A stretch of 64,000 nt of DNA from Phycisphaerales bacterium (GTDB taxonomy: Bacteria > Planctomycetota > Phycisphaerae > UBA1845 > Fen-1342): contig JADJWG010000002.1 in NCBI GenBank assembly GCA_016716475.1, forward strand, positions 992,001 through 1,056,000, written 5' to 3'. Numbering within the stretch: the stretch's first letter is position 1; every line of letters begins with the position of its first letter. The notes beneath the pieces are model-generated. The model saw nothing but the letters and a program-made list of their open reading frames with translations. It searched no databases and had not been told where the DNA came from. The position numbers were made by a program, and so were the translations under genes. Below are positions 7,942 to 17,134 of the stretch, piece by piece.

Positions 7942-10307
7942 TGCGCGCGACGCCTGCAACTCCGGCCCCCCAACCGACGCCACACGGCGACATGTTTGAC
8001 CTCGCCGCGTGTCTGGTACTGATGGCTGTGCTCGCGGGGCGCATCCTGCTCGCGGAGTTGTTCGAGCCACTCACGCTTTCGCTGTTGCGCGGCACCGGTG
8101 ATCTGCCCGGACCCACACCCGCAGCTACCGCGTGGCTCGACGCCTGGCTGCTCGCGGGCGCGGTCGCCATTCTCGCACGCTACCAACGCTGGCGCGGCCC
8201 TCCGTGGGTCATTGCGGGTGTCGCGCTCCTGTCCGCCGGTGTGCTCGTATCGAGCTGGGTGGCCGAACAACCACGCCTCGCGCTGCTGGCGGGCGGTAAC
8301 CTCGTGATCAGCGTACTTGCGGCCCTCGCCCTGGCCGTCGCGGTCCGTACGCCGTGGTTGCTGCGCGCGCTGCTTACGATCTGGCTCGCGGTCGGTACGT
8401 TGACGGCCGTGAAGTGCATCTATCAAGTGGCGTATGAGCTGCCTGAGACGCGTACCCATTGGGAGCGCGAGATCCGCCCCCGGCTGCTGGCCGAGGGTCG
8501 CGCCGCCGATGACCCGCTGCTGGTGAACTATGAGCGCCGCATGCAGTCGGGTGAGGCAACGGGCTTCCTCGCGCATGCCAATATTACAGCATCCGTGCTG
8601 GCGGCCTGGCTCGCCTGTGTGGCCGGTCTCTTTGTCGGGGTTCTCCGTGGTCTGTTCGTCCAAACCACGGCCACACCGCGCGGCCCACCGGTTGCCGCCC
8701 TGCTGCTGGTCACCGCGATCCTCGGCCTGCTCGGTACTGGGCTCGCCTTGACCGGCAGCTTGGGGGCGCAGGTGGCTGTCGTGGCCGGCATCCTCACCAC
8801 TGCGGCCGCCGGGGTGCTGACAATGTTCTTGCGGCGCCGTCCCGCGCTGGTCGTAGCCGCGATCGGCGCTGTCACATTCGTCGGCATCCTCGTGACCGCC
8901 ACCTATGGCATGCAGCGTGGCACCTTGCCGCACGTGTCGCTCGCCTTCCGTTGGTGGTACTGGGACGCTGCCGCGCGGGCCTACGCCGCAGCGCCGTGGA
9001 CGGGCATCGGCCGTGAGAACTTTCAGGCGCCTTACATACGGCTCAAAGCCGCCGAGAGCACCGAGGAAGTCCGGAACCCCCACAATCTGTGGGTCAGTCT
9101 CCTCGTCGAGACGGGGCCACTGGGGCTGCTGGGCGGCTCGGTGCTCTGGATCATTGTGCTCCTCGCAGCGGTGCGTAATTGGGGTTGCCGCCTGCTGTGG
9201 CAGGCCCGGCCGCCGCCCGCGCGCTTCACCCTGACGCTGACCTTCCTGGTCGCGATTGGCGCACTCGTCGTGCAGGCCGCATGTGGTGGTCTGCCGCTGG
9301 GAAATCCGCACGTCCTGATCATCTGGCTCATCGACGTGGGTGCGATTTTCCTGGTCGCGACCTTGGCCGTCGGCTGGGTGCTGGATCGCGTGCTCGGGAC
9401 GGACCCGAACTGGGTGACCGCCGGTCTGCTTGGGGCGCTGCTGGTGACCTGGGTTCACGCCCTGGTCGACTTCGGACTGACGACACCGGGCGGGCTTGCC
9501 GCCTTCGCACTCGCAGCGGCAGCCGTCGGCGCCTGGCGCAATGTGGCCGCCGCTGACGAGTGTGCGGCTGTCGCGGCCAGCCCGACTAGCGCCCCCCAAC
9601 CCTGCGCGGGTACGCGGGCTCTGCTTACCCGCTGGGTCGCACCCCTGGGCGGCATCGCCCTGGTGGGCATCTACATCTACGGCGTGGCACAGCCGGCCGG
9701 CCGCGATGCCCAATTACGGGCCGACCTGCAGCGCGCCGAGCATGGGGCTGTACACAGAGGTGATCTGCCCAATCTTTGGCGTGCGGCCAGATTACTCGCC
9801 GAACACGGCCCCTCGGCCACCGCACCCCGCGATGCCGCCAACAGCGTCTTCGGCGCTTCGAGCGCGCCGGGACTGCTCCGTGCGGAGCGCATCCAGCGCC
9901 TTGAGGAGGCACTTGCCTACGCACAACGCGGTGTCGAACGCCTGCCGGGGCACAGCGAGAGTTACGCCACACTGGCCCGCATCGAGGAGGAACTCGCCCG
10001 CCGCTATCGGGCGGAGAACAACCCCGCGTCTGCCAGCGCCATGCAGTTGCGCGCCGCCCGTTCCTGGGATGAGGCCCTGCGGCGCCACCCCACCAGTCCG
10101 CGTTATGCGGCTGCCGCCGGTGCGGCTTGGCTTGAGGTTTGGCGCGCATCCCGCGACCCAGCGGCTGCGGCCCGGGCGACGGCGCACTTCCAGGCCGCCC
10201 TCGCGATCGATGCCGTACGCCCCGCAGAGAGCCCCGTTCGCTTACAGCCGACCGAACTGGCCACGATCACAGCCGCCCTGGCGGAACTGGCCCCGGCGAG
10301 GAATTGA
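7941..10307 (+). CDS. O-antigen ligase/polymerase-like membrane protein with a C-terminal TPR-like region
   Basis: 788 aa. About a dozen transmembrane helices occupy roughly residues 15-600. The loop NPHNLWVSLLVETGPLGLLGG is the Wzy_C (O-antigen ligase, WaaL/Wzy) signature, preceded by the large periplasmic loop with WTGIGRENFQAPY. From about residue 630 the protein becomes soluble and helical, with alternating Ala/Leu/Arg patterns (LEEALAYAQRGVERLPGHSESYATLARI) that look like tetratricopeptide repeats. It is coupled to the WecA-like gene by a 1-nt overlap. Inferred role: ligation or polymerisation of a lipid-linked glycan on the periplasmic side. Ligase and polymerase cannot be separated from sequence. 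Confidence 0.8.
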   Translation: MRATPATPAPQPTPHGDMFDLAACLVLMAVLAGRILLAELFEPLTLSLLRGTGDLPGPTPAATAWLDAWLLAGAVAILARYQRWRGPPWVIAGVALLSAGVLVSSWVAEQPRLALLAGGNLVISVLAALALAVAVRTPWLLRALLTIWLAVGTLTAVKCIYQVAYELPETRTHWEREIRPRLLAEGRAADDPLLVNYERRMQSGEATGFLAHANITASVLAAWLACVAGLFVGVLRGLFVQTTATPRGPPVAALLLVTAILGLLGTGLALTGSLGAQVAVVAGILTTAAAGVLTMFLRRRPALVVAAIGAVTFVGILVTATYGMQRGTLPHVSLAFRWWYWDAAARAYAAAPWTGIGRENFQAPYIRLKAAESTEEVRNPHNLWVSLLVETGPLGLLGGSVLWIIVLLAAVRNWGCRLLWQARPPPARFTLTLTFLVAIGALVVQAACGGLPLGNPHVLIIWLIDVGAIFLVATLAVGWVLDRVLGTDPNWVTAGLLGALLVTWVHALVDFGLTTPGGLAAFALAAAAVGAWRNVAAADECAAVAASPTSAPQPCAGTRALLTRWVAPLGGIALVGIYIYGVAQPAGRDAQLRADLQRAEHGAVHRGDLPNLWRAARLLAEHGPSATAPRDAANSVFGASSAPGLLRAERIQRLEEALAYAQRGVERLPGHSESYATLARIEEELARRYRAENNPASASAMQLRAARSWDEALRRHPTSPRYAAAAGAAWLEVWRASRDPAAAARATAHFQAALAIDAVRPAESPVRLQPTELATITAALAELAPARN

Positions 10308-10570
10308 ACATCCATGCCAGCACCCTGGAAGTTCTTCCGGTGCTTGCTATCACAGTATTACGGTACTCGTAGTTCATGGCCCCGAGATTCGACGATTGCC
10401 GCTCCCGCCGTGCGGAAGTACGCCGAACCGATAAACCGCTCCCGCCAGGAACACGCAACCTCACGTGACTCTGCGACCGTGGTTGCTCACGTTTCCTGTT
10501 CATAACCCCGGCTTCACAAATCCCCAACGCAGTGTGATGACGGAGTGCGTTCCATGCTCACAGCCAAGTA

Positions 10571-10981
10571 CCGCTTTCTTGTCCCCGCTGCCGGGGCTGG
10601 CCGGTGCGACCTCGACCAGCCGGTTCTCGGCGTCGTACACCAGTGTCAGGTCGCCGTCTCCGGTCATGTTCCCGTCCGCGTCGTAGCCCAGCGACTTGTT
10701 CGGGCTTCCCGGAGGACAAGTGTCGGCGTCATCGATCGTTAGGATCTGGTTGAGCGCGTTGGTGCAGTAGTACTCCGGCGAGAAGCCCGCCAAGGCCTGC
10801 GTCGCCTGGCGGCGATTCCCGATCGGGTCGTAGTCGAAGCCGTGGTCGCTCGCGCTCACGTGGTTCGTCGCCGGGTACACGGCCGCGTGGTACTCCGCAC
10901 TCGTCAGTTCCCCGCGGTCATTATACCCGTAGGCCTCGTAGAAGGAAGGGGAATAGCCTTCGCCGCTGCGCTGGGCGCGCG
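10571..10981 (-). pseudogene. Rhs core fragment A, truncated and without a tip
   Basis: Translates to YD-repeat Rhs core (YGYNDRGELTSAEYH, DYDPIGNR, LGYDADGNMTGDGD, YDAENRLVEVAPAS) and ends abruptly after GSGDKKAV at about 10571, where the other four cores continue with FVYDYRNRR. The frame then runs through unrelated sequence to a stop at 10500. No tip domain follows, so this is a remnant. Its 5' side begins one nt after the stop codon of the small zinc-ribbon gene (10982). Its core is the most diverged of the five: it has FSPEYYCTNALNQILTI where the others have YYCANELNQYEAL. Confidence 0.75.
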
Positions 10982-11263
10982 CTATCCCGCGATTACGCAT
11001 CCACACTCTGGGCACCGTCCGCTGACGTTCCCTGTGAGGTCGTATCCGCACTTGCGACACTTCGTTGGATCAACTCGCCGGCCTACGTACCTATGTCCTG
11101 CAATGCACCCAAGCACGGCTACACCCGCGCACACCGTGAGGCACGGATCAGGCTGCCATTGTGCACCACCTCCATACCGATCAAAAACTACACTGTTGCC
11201 GGTCCACAGCGCCACGGTGACATACGCAATGGTCCGAAGCCCTAGCCGATTGAGACTGGTCAT
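10982..11263 (-). CDS. Small zinc-ribbon membrane protein downstream of Rhs tip B; candidate immunity protein
   Basis: 93 aa (or 99 if GTG 11281 is used). An N-terminal hydrophobic helix (TIAYVTVALW) and a second one (CLTVCAGVAVLGCIAGHRYV) precede a C-terminal zinc ribbon with CRKCGYDLTG and CPECGC. The CGYDLTG ribbon is common in planctomycete proteins. In the Rhs array it occupies the position after tip B, as a small gene follows every other tip; an immunity role is inferred from position only. The IS256 element inserted just upstream of its start, so it is now cut off from tip B and its original transcription. No good ribosome-binding site is seen. Confidence 0.6.
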   Translation of the reverse strand: MTSLNRLGLRTIAYVTVALWTGNSVVFDRYGGGAQWQPDPCLTVCAGVAVLGCIAGHRYVGRRVDPTKCRKCGYDLTGNVSGRCPECGCVIAG

Positions 11264-11287
11264 GTCCAACACTCGGCCCACCGCTTA

Positions 11288-12705
11288 GAGGTAGCCTGAA
11301 ATCTTGTGGAAATTGAGAACGTGGGGCATCCTGCTGGTGCGTTTGAAACGAGAGTCGTTTCCCAGGAGGAGCCCGATGGCTACTACAACCGGACGAGGAT
11401 CGAGCGTCAAGCGGCGGGACGAGGCGGGGGCGGACGAGGCCGTGCAGGTGGTTCGGGACCAGGTCGAGGAACTGGCCCGGCTGGGGCCCGGCAGATGCTG
11501 CTGGCGGCGTTGGAGGACGAGGTGAACGTCTACCTCCAGCGCGACCGGTATCAGCGACAGGGCGAGTTCCGCGGCTACCGCAACGGGACCACGCCGCGGC
11601 GGCTGACGCTGGGCAGCGGCACGGTGCCGCTGGAGGTCCCGCAGGTGCGCGACATCCCGCCGGGCCAGGAGCCGTTCGAATCGAAGATCGTGCGCAAGTA
11701 CCAGCGTCGCAGCGACACGATCGAGGAGACGTTCATGCGGCTGTTCATCGAAGGCCTGGCGACGCGGGACTTCGAGCCGGCCTTGCGGCTGCTGGCGGGG
11801 AACGACGCGCCGCTGTCGCCCAGCACGATCAGTCGGCTGACACAGCGGTTCCGCGTCGAGTACGCGGCGTTCGACCGGCAGGATCCGAGGCGGCCGGAAG
11901 TTCGTCTATATCTGGGCGGACGGGATTTACCTGAAGGCCGGGCTGGGTACGGAGAAAGCCTGCCTGATGGTGCTGATCGGGGCGGATACGGAGGGGCAGA
12001 AGCACTTGCTCGCGCTGCGGGAGGGGTATCGCGAGAGCGCCCGAGAGCTGGGGCGAGTTGCTGAAGGACTGCCGGCAGCGGGGTCTGAACGGGCCGGGCT
12101 GCTGGATCGCGGACGGGGCGTTGGGGCTGTGGGCGGCGGTGAACGAGCAGAGTCGAACTCGGCCCAGCAGCGCTGCACGAATCACAAGACGATGAACGTG
12201 CTCGACAAGCTGCCGAAGGCCGAGCAGCCGAGGCGACCCCGCGACTGCGGGCGATCTGGCAGGCGGAAAGTGAGGTGGCGGCGGAAGCTGGCGGCCGGTG
12301 TGATCGCGGACTTCCGTCGGGCGGGCTACGACCGGGCGGCGGACTGTCTGGGGGACGATCTGGATCGCTGCCTGACGTTCTACGCGTTTCCGGAGCCGCA
12401 CTGGTCGCACCTGCGGACGACGAACGTGATCGAGTCGCCGTTTGCGGGCGTACGGCTGCGGACGAACGCGGCCAAGCGGTTCAAGAAGACCAAGAGCGGC
12501 GTGTACCTGGTGCATCAGGTGCTGATGCGGCTGTCGCAGAACTGGCGGCACTTGAAGGCGCGCACCTGTGTGCCCAGATACCGCTGCCGGAAGGAAAGAA
12601 CCGCCGGGTGAAGACGAAGGTGAAGGCGAAGGCGAAGACCCATGCGGCGTGAACGAACGTGACGGATGCCCCAGATTCAATTTACACAGGACTTGACACT
12701 ACCTC
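11288..12705 (+). mobile_element. IS256-family insertion sequence with 28-bp terminal inverted repeats and 8-bp target duplication
   Basis: The 1418-bp element is bounded by imperfect inverted repeats at 11288-11315 (GAGGTAGCCTG...) and 12678-12705, 22 of 28 positions matching. The flanks carry a perfect 8-bp direct repeat ACCGCTTA (11280-11287 and 12706-12713), as expected for IS256-type transposition. It carries one transposase gene on the plus strand, now frameshifted. It inserted between Rhs tip B and its small zinc-ribbon gene. Confidence 0.9.
11376..12652 (+). pseudogene. IS256/Mutator-type transposase, frameshifted
   Basis: Starts at ATG 11376 after AGGAGGA. Reading must switch frame several times: the N-terminus (MATTTGRGSS...QVEELARLG), then RQMLLAALEDEVNVYL through STISRLTQRF, then IWADGIYLKAGLGTEK, then ESPFAGVRLRTNAAKRFKK and VYLVHQVLMRLSQNWRHL, ending in a lysine-rich tail at 12652. 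These segments match Mutator/IS256 transposases (DDE type). With at least four frame changes it cannot make an active enzyme unless these are sequencing errors. Confidence 0.85.
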
Positions 12706-13138
12706 ACCGCTTACGATTGCGGCGCCCTCTAGACGAGACAACCGGTAGCGCGCCTAAGCGAACGTATTTCGCAGCACATTCTGAGCTGTGTCGTCCCAAG
12801 ACTCAGATTGCACCACAGGTTGCCACTCCTCGACAGCTACAAGCTCCAGCACCTGGCGCTTAGCGCTTAGCCACCCGGTGGCGATGGGAATGTGGGAGTC
12901 GGTGCCGTTGGCCGTGGCGTAGACTGGTATTTCGGACAGGCCTCCTTAAGCGTATTGATCCACATCTCGTCGTCAAATGCCGCGAGCACAGCCGGATCAT
13001 TAATGTCGCAGTTGTGCGATAGGCACGTCGTTATCATCGTCTTGAGAAGATTCTGGCGAGCGTACATCGCATCGAGTCCGTCCACCTCGCCAGCGACAAT
13101 CGCTGCTGCAATGCATCGCGCCTCCCTAGTATAGGCAT

Positions 13139-13966
13139 GAGGCTATCTCAAAACCTCTGAAAGCAAGAGAAGCGTACAGGTCATATGCAAGAAGCCGCTG
13201 AACAGGCAGCTCGACTTCTCCCAACGGATGCAGAGCCGACGGTAGTTCTGGATCCAGGAGATCGTCCGCTCCACCGTCCAGCGCCGCTTGGCGCGCTGCA
13301 GCGGCCGGCGGTCCTGTGTCACATTCTCCGGCTTGCGGTTGCCGCGATGCGGCGCGATCATTTCCATGCCGCGCTGTGCGAGCTCTTCGTCGAGCTTGTC
13401 GCTGTCGTACGCCTTGTCGCCGATCACGCGCGGCGGCGTCTCGCGCGTCAGCACGAAGTCGAACAGCGCCTGCACGCAGCGGCTCTCGTGGGCGTCCGCC
13501 GGCGCGGTATCGATCGCCACCGGCAACCCGCGAGCATCGACCAGAACCATGATTTTCACGCCTTTTCCGAGGTGGCCGCGCCGATCCCATCACCGCCGCC
13601 CCGGGCCTTGGCGAAGGTGCCGTCGATGAAGCATTCGTACACGCGGTACGCGCCGCGCCGTTCGACCAGGCGTCCGGCGGCCCGCATGGCCTGCTCAAAG
13701 AGCCCTTCGCGCGTCCAGCGCTGGAACCAACGGTGCACCGTGGCCCGCGCCGAACTCGCGCGGCAGGTCCTTCCACTTCGCGCCGTTGTCCAGCATCCAG
13801 AAGATGCCGCGCAGCGTCCGCCGCTTGTCCGCGACGGGCCGTCCGCCCTTCGGACTCTTCGGCCGATCCGGAATCCTGTCCGCCAGCCAATCCAATTGCT
13901 CATTCGTGAGTGTCAACATGCATCATTGTACAAAGTCAACAGGTGTCCCGGTTTTGAGATAGCCTC
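13139..13966 (-). mobile_element. IS5-family insertion sequence inside Rhs tip B
   Basis: 828 bp, bounded by perfect 17-bp inverted repeats GAGGCTATCTCAAAACC (13139-13155, and its complement at 13950-13966). AT flanks both sides (13137-13138 and 13967-13968), and excision with one AT restores an open Rhs tip frame, which supports a 2-bp target duplication. It carries a two-frame transposase on the minus strand. Family call is from the transposase, of the IS427-like two-ORF type. Confidence 0.88.
13143..13919 (-). pseudogene. IS5-family transposase in two overlapping frames plus an extra frameshift
   Basis: The first frame starts at ATG 13919 (MLTLTNEQLDWLADRIPD, GGRPVADKRRTLRGIFWMLDNGAKWKDLPREF). 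The continuation TVHRWFQRWTREGLFEQAM is in another frame, needing a 1-nt correction near 13755. That frame ends at TGA by 13556, overlapping a GTG that opens VKIMVLVDARGLPVAIDTAPADAHES through IGDKAYDSDKLDEEL, RWTVERTISWIQNYRRL, ending at 13143. The overlap contains GGAAAAGG, a plausible slippery site, as in other two-frame IS5 elements. The upstream indel is probably inactivating. Confidence 0.8.
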
Positions 13967-14375
13967 ATCACACTCGGACTTCTTCCGATACCCCTCACCA
14001 CAAAGGAAGCCGCCTCGATAGCCAAGGACGCGCACGCCATGCGCGTTCGGAGGTAAGCACGTCGAGCAGAAATCGGACCTGTCCTGCTGCACATGCACCT
14101 CTTCGTGCTCCAGCAGGCATCGAAGTTGAACGTTGTCCGCTGTGCCGGGCGGTCCGCCGGGCACCTTCGGCGAATTCGCGCATGCACACCGACACTTGCC
14201 CTCACAGATCACCATACCCAAATGGATCTTGTCTTCGAATGTCCGAGCCACTTCGACAGACGAACAAACGCGCGGGCAGATGGTACTACAGTCCTCGTCC
14301 TCTTCGTCGTCGTACGCGGCCGGGCACGCCATCAGGCCGATACGATCGATGCGGAGAGTCGCGGCGTTCGCGACA

Positions 14376-15163
14376 TACCCGTAAAGATTGCTGCCGCCAC
14401 GTTCCCCAATCGGATCCCGATTCACCCAGCGTCCGTACTCGGGGTGGTAGAAGCGCTCGCCCCAGTAGCCCAGCCCGCTCTCGGCCTCGAACTGCTTCGT
14501 GCTGAACCGGAAGCGGTTGCGCTCGGCGTAGCCTCCGCCCGCGGCCGTCACGTTGCCGTACGGGTCGTACTCGTACCGCGCCGCCAGGATGTTCACCGGC
14601 TGCCACGTCGTCAGGTACAGGTCGACGAGCTGCCCCACGTTGCCCAGGGCGTCGTACGCGAAGATCCACTTGCGGCCGGTGAGCTCCTCTTCAAGCAGCC
14701 CCTCGGTTTCGGGCTCCTCCTCGTAATCCTCCGTGGCCGTGCGGTCCCACACCGCCAGCAGCCCGCCGATACCCCCGGCCGCATCGCCCGGCCGGCCGCC
14801 GCGCTGGCCCGCGAGGTCCAGCCCCCACCAGAACGTCCGCAGGGGCGCATTGCTGTCCAGCCCGTCGAGCTCGGCGATCAGCAGCCAGCCGTCCCACACG
14901 TAGCGCGTACGCGCGACCGGCGACCCGCCCCACGCCGACCCGTTGTGCTCGTAGACTGTCCTTTGCACCCGCCGGTTGCGGTAGTCGTAGACGAAGACCG
15001 CCTTCTTGTCGCCGCTGCCGGGGCTGGCCGGCGCGACCTCGACCAGGCGGTTCTCGCCGTCGTACACCAGCACCAGGTCGCCGTCGCCGGTCATGTTCCC
15101 GTCCGCATCGTACGTGAATTCCCGCGTGAACGGGGTTTCGCACCCGGCCGCATCGTCGAGCGC
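14376..15163 (-). repeat. Rhs core direct repeat, copy B
   Basis: About 790 bp of core. Read against copy C at 15826-16716 it is nearly identical over most of its length. The 5' border (15163) is the stop codon of the preceding small gene; the 3' border is where the tip diverges after NLYGYV. Confidence 0.85.
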
Positions 15164-15394
15164 TTACTCCCGCTCCTGCACTTCATCTGCGCCTCTACAG
15201 GTGTGCTCTACTCCTGAACAGCGGAAAAGCTGTCCTGTCGTGTGGCACCGCCAGTCAATAGCAATCACATCACTGAAGACGAACGCCACAGCCACCGCGG
15301 CGGGAAGGCGCCACACGTTGCCGGACGTTCTCGCAAGATGGACGGCTGCGCTCGAGCCGCAGCACGGACAGGTCGGCGGATTGAAGGCTTTCAT
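15164..15394 (-). CDS. Small cysteine-rich membrane protein downstream of Rhs tip C; candidate immunity protein
   Basis: 76 aa from ATG 15394. The N-terminus has a CPCCG knuckle (PPTCPCCGSSAAVHL), then a hydrophobic segment (LPAAVAVAFVFSDVIAI), then more cysteines (DWRCHTTGQLFRCSG, HTCRG), consistent with a metal-binding ribbon split around a membrane helix. It begins 64 nt after the stop of tip C, and its own stop codon TAA is followed with zero spacing by Rhs core B. Immunity function is inferred from position. I recognise no family. Confidence 0.55.
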   Translation of the reverse strand: MKAFNPPTCPCCGSSAAVHLARTSGNVWRLPAAVAVAFVFSDVIAIDWRCHTTGQLFRCSGVEHTCRGADEVQERE

Positions 15395-15458
15395 CACAAA
15401 TCCTCTGTGTCGTGGCCTAACGCATCCCTTGTATGTCACGAGAAGCGCTTCGCCACTG

Positions 15459-16716
15459 TCAATGCTTATGCCACAGTAGCGGGCTGCCACCGACTGGGCC
15501 CGTGGGCCCCCACGCACTGTGCATGTTGGTAGGTGGGCAACCAATATAATCCTGCGCCCATTGCACTGGATCGCCAACAAGAAACGCACAAGCTCTGCAC
15601 AGCCAGCGGGTTGCGGAGGATGACGCCAATTGCTCGCAGACGCACGCGGCCCATGTCTCATCGTCTTCTGCATAGAGCGAGCATGTTGCAATATGAATGT
15701 CAATAGCGGCAAGGCAACCTGCACATCGTACAAGGGCAATGAACCCACCGGTCTTAATGAGTTTCGACCAGTTGATCTTCCGCTTGAGGCCGAGGGCGTC
15801 GATGCTGCGGGCCGCTTGATTCTCCACATAGCTGTACAGATTCGTTCCCCCCGCCTCCCCAATCGGATCCCGATTCACCCAGCGTCCGTACTCGGGGTGG
15901 TAGAACCGCTCGCCCCAGTAGCCCAGGCCGCTCTCGGCCTCGAACTGCTTCGTGCTGAACCGGAAGCGGTTGCGCTCGGCGTAGCCTCCGCCCGCGGCCG
16001 TCACGTTGCCGTACGGGTCGTACTCGTACCGCGCCGCCAGGATGTTCACCGGCTGCCACGTCGTCAGGTACAGGTCGACGAGCTGCCCCACGTTGCCCAG
16101 GGCGTCGTACGCGAAGATCCACTTGCGGCCGGTGAGCTCCTCTTCAAGCAGCCCCTCGGTTTCGGGCTCCTCCTCGTAATCCTCCGTGGCCGTGCGGTCC
16201 CACACCGCCAGCAGCCCGCCGATACCCCCGGCCGCATCGCCCGGCCGGCCGCCGCGCTGGCCCGCGAGGTCCAGCCCCCACCAGAACGTCCGCAGGGGCG
16301 CATTGCTGTCCAGCCCGTCGAGCTCGGCGATCAGCAGCCAGCCGTCCCACACGTACCGCGTCCGCGCCGCCGGCGACCCGCCCCACGCCGACCCGTTGTG
16401 CTCGTACACGGATTTCTGCACCCGCCGGTTGCGGTAGTCGTAGACGAACACCGCCTTCTTGTCGCCGCTGCCGGGATTGGCCGGCGCGACCTCGACCAGC
16501 CGGTTCTCGCCGTCGTACACCAGCACCAGGTCGCCGTCGGCGGTCATGTTCCCGTCGGCGTCATACGTGAACTCCCGCGTGAACGGCGTCTCGCACCCGG
16601 CCGCATCGTCGAGCGCTTCGTACTGGTTCAACTCGTTCGCGCAGTAGTACACGGCCGCACTCGTCCCCGTGGTGCTCTCCGTCCGGTTGCCGATCGGGTC
16701 GGCATCGTCAGTGCTC
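15459..16716 (-). CDS. Rhs module C: core plus cysteine-rich tip C
   Basis: The core (15826-16716) starts at DPIGNRTESTTGTSAA, just after the stop of the lipoprotein-like gene at 16708, and includes YYCANELNQYEALDDAAG, the YD/YN repeats, and the terminal FSTKQFEAESGLGYWGERF and NRDPIGEAGGTNLYSYV. The tip (about 122 aa) begins GLKRKINWSKLIKTGG and carries CAGCLAAIDIHIATC, CVCEQL and CRAC, so seven or more cysteines with helical spacing. CAGCLAAI resembles CGGCLAAI in tip E. There is no proper start codon (only a TTG at 16727), so it is best read as a displaced cassette; expression would need recombination onto a full Rhs or read-through. Confidence 0.75.
15826..16716 (-). repeat. Rhs core direct repeat, copy C
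   Basis: About 890 bp. Begins further upstream in the core than copy B (at DPIGNR) and is otherwise almost the same sequence, including the segment EEEPETEGLLEEELTGRKW that copies D and E lack. Confidence 0.85.
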
Positions 16717-17118
16717 GTCGATTCCAAGCATTGTCATCAAGGCGACAACATCCACAGAACGACAGGAGTCTTTCAGTGGTGCTCCGAGTAACACGGCGCG
16801 ATCGTCCTCGAACAGTACTATTCGATGCATCTGTCCAGTCTTTAGCTGAACAGACAACCTCGCGACTATAGCCCCATCATTCCACGACCAACCCTCCGCG
16901 CACGGTCGCGCGCCGTGAAGCATGGTCGCGACCACGGCCAGCGTCTCAGCATCCTGAGTTCGAGCGATCTCGACGCCACTCTCGCCGTAGAGGACAGCCT
17001 CGGAATAGGGACCATCGCCTGCGGCGTATTGCACTCCTTGACTACGTGCACACGTCAGAGATAACAGGCCAACAGCCGCGATGGATAGTACTATTATGAG
17101 CGCAGTCAATGTCCTCAT
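16708..17118 (-). CDS. Exported or lipoprotein-like small protein downstream of Rhs tip D; candidate immunity protein
   Basis: 136 aa from ATG 17118. The N-terminus MRTLTALIIVLSIAAVGLLSLTC is a signal or anchor segment, and LSLTC could be a lipobox. The rest is a compact soluble domain (YSEAVLYGESGVEIARTQD, LKTGQMHRIVLFEDDRAVLLG). It starts 16 nt after the stop codon of tip D, the tightest tip-to-small-gene spacing in the array, and its stop is followed after 7 nt by core C. Location outside the inner membrane would fit protection against an extracytoplasmic toxin; this is inference. Confidence 0.6.
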   Translation of the reverse strand: MRTLTALIIVLSIAAVGLLSLTCARSQGVQYAAGDGPYSEAVLYGESGVEIARTQDAETLAVVATMLHGARPCAEGWSWNDGAIVARLSVQLKTGQMHRIVLFEDDRAVLLGAPLKDSCRSVDVVALMTMLGIDEH

Positions 17119-17134
17119 TGCACCGCCTGGATCA

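Larger units (their letters stand above)
12867..15163 (-). pseudogene. Rhs module B: core plus cysteine-rich HEEVH tip, interrupted by IS5
   Basis: The core (14376-15163) begins directly after the TAA of the small gene at 15164 with ALDDAAGCETPF and ends in the hallmark FSTKQFEAESGLGYWGERF, NRDPIGERGGSNLYGYV. The tip follows: CPAAYDDEEDEDC, many cysteines, and CLLEHEEVHVQQ, where HEEVH (14093-14107) fits a zinc-metallopeptidase HExxH. After SECD (13969) the IS5 element intervenes. Removing it with one copy of its AT duplication joins SECD to AYTREARCIAAAIVAGEV in frame, continuing to TAA at 12867-12869 with a Pro-rich end. The restored tip is about 225 aa. There is no N-terminal Rhs part or credible start codon, so even before the insertion it was an orphan cassette. 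Confidence 0.8.

Noticed and set aside
14093..15217. Long plus-strand open frames opposite the Rhs cores (also 15630-16871, 17591-18640 and 21113-22582)
   Set aside because: They are antisense shadows of the GC-rich Rhs core; the same pseudo-protein recurs opposite each core copy and shows no domain.
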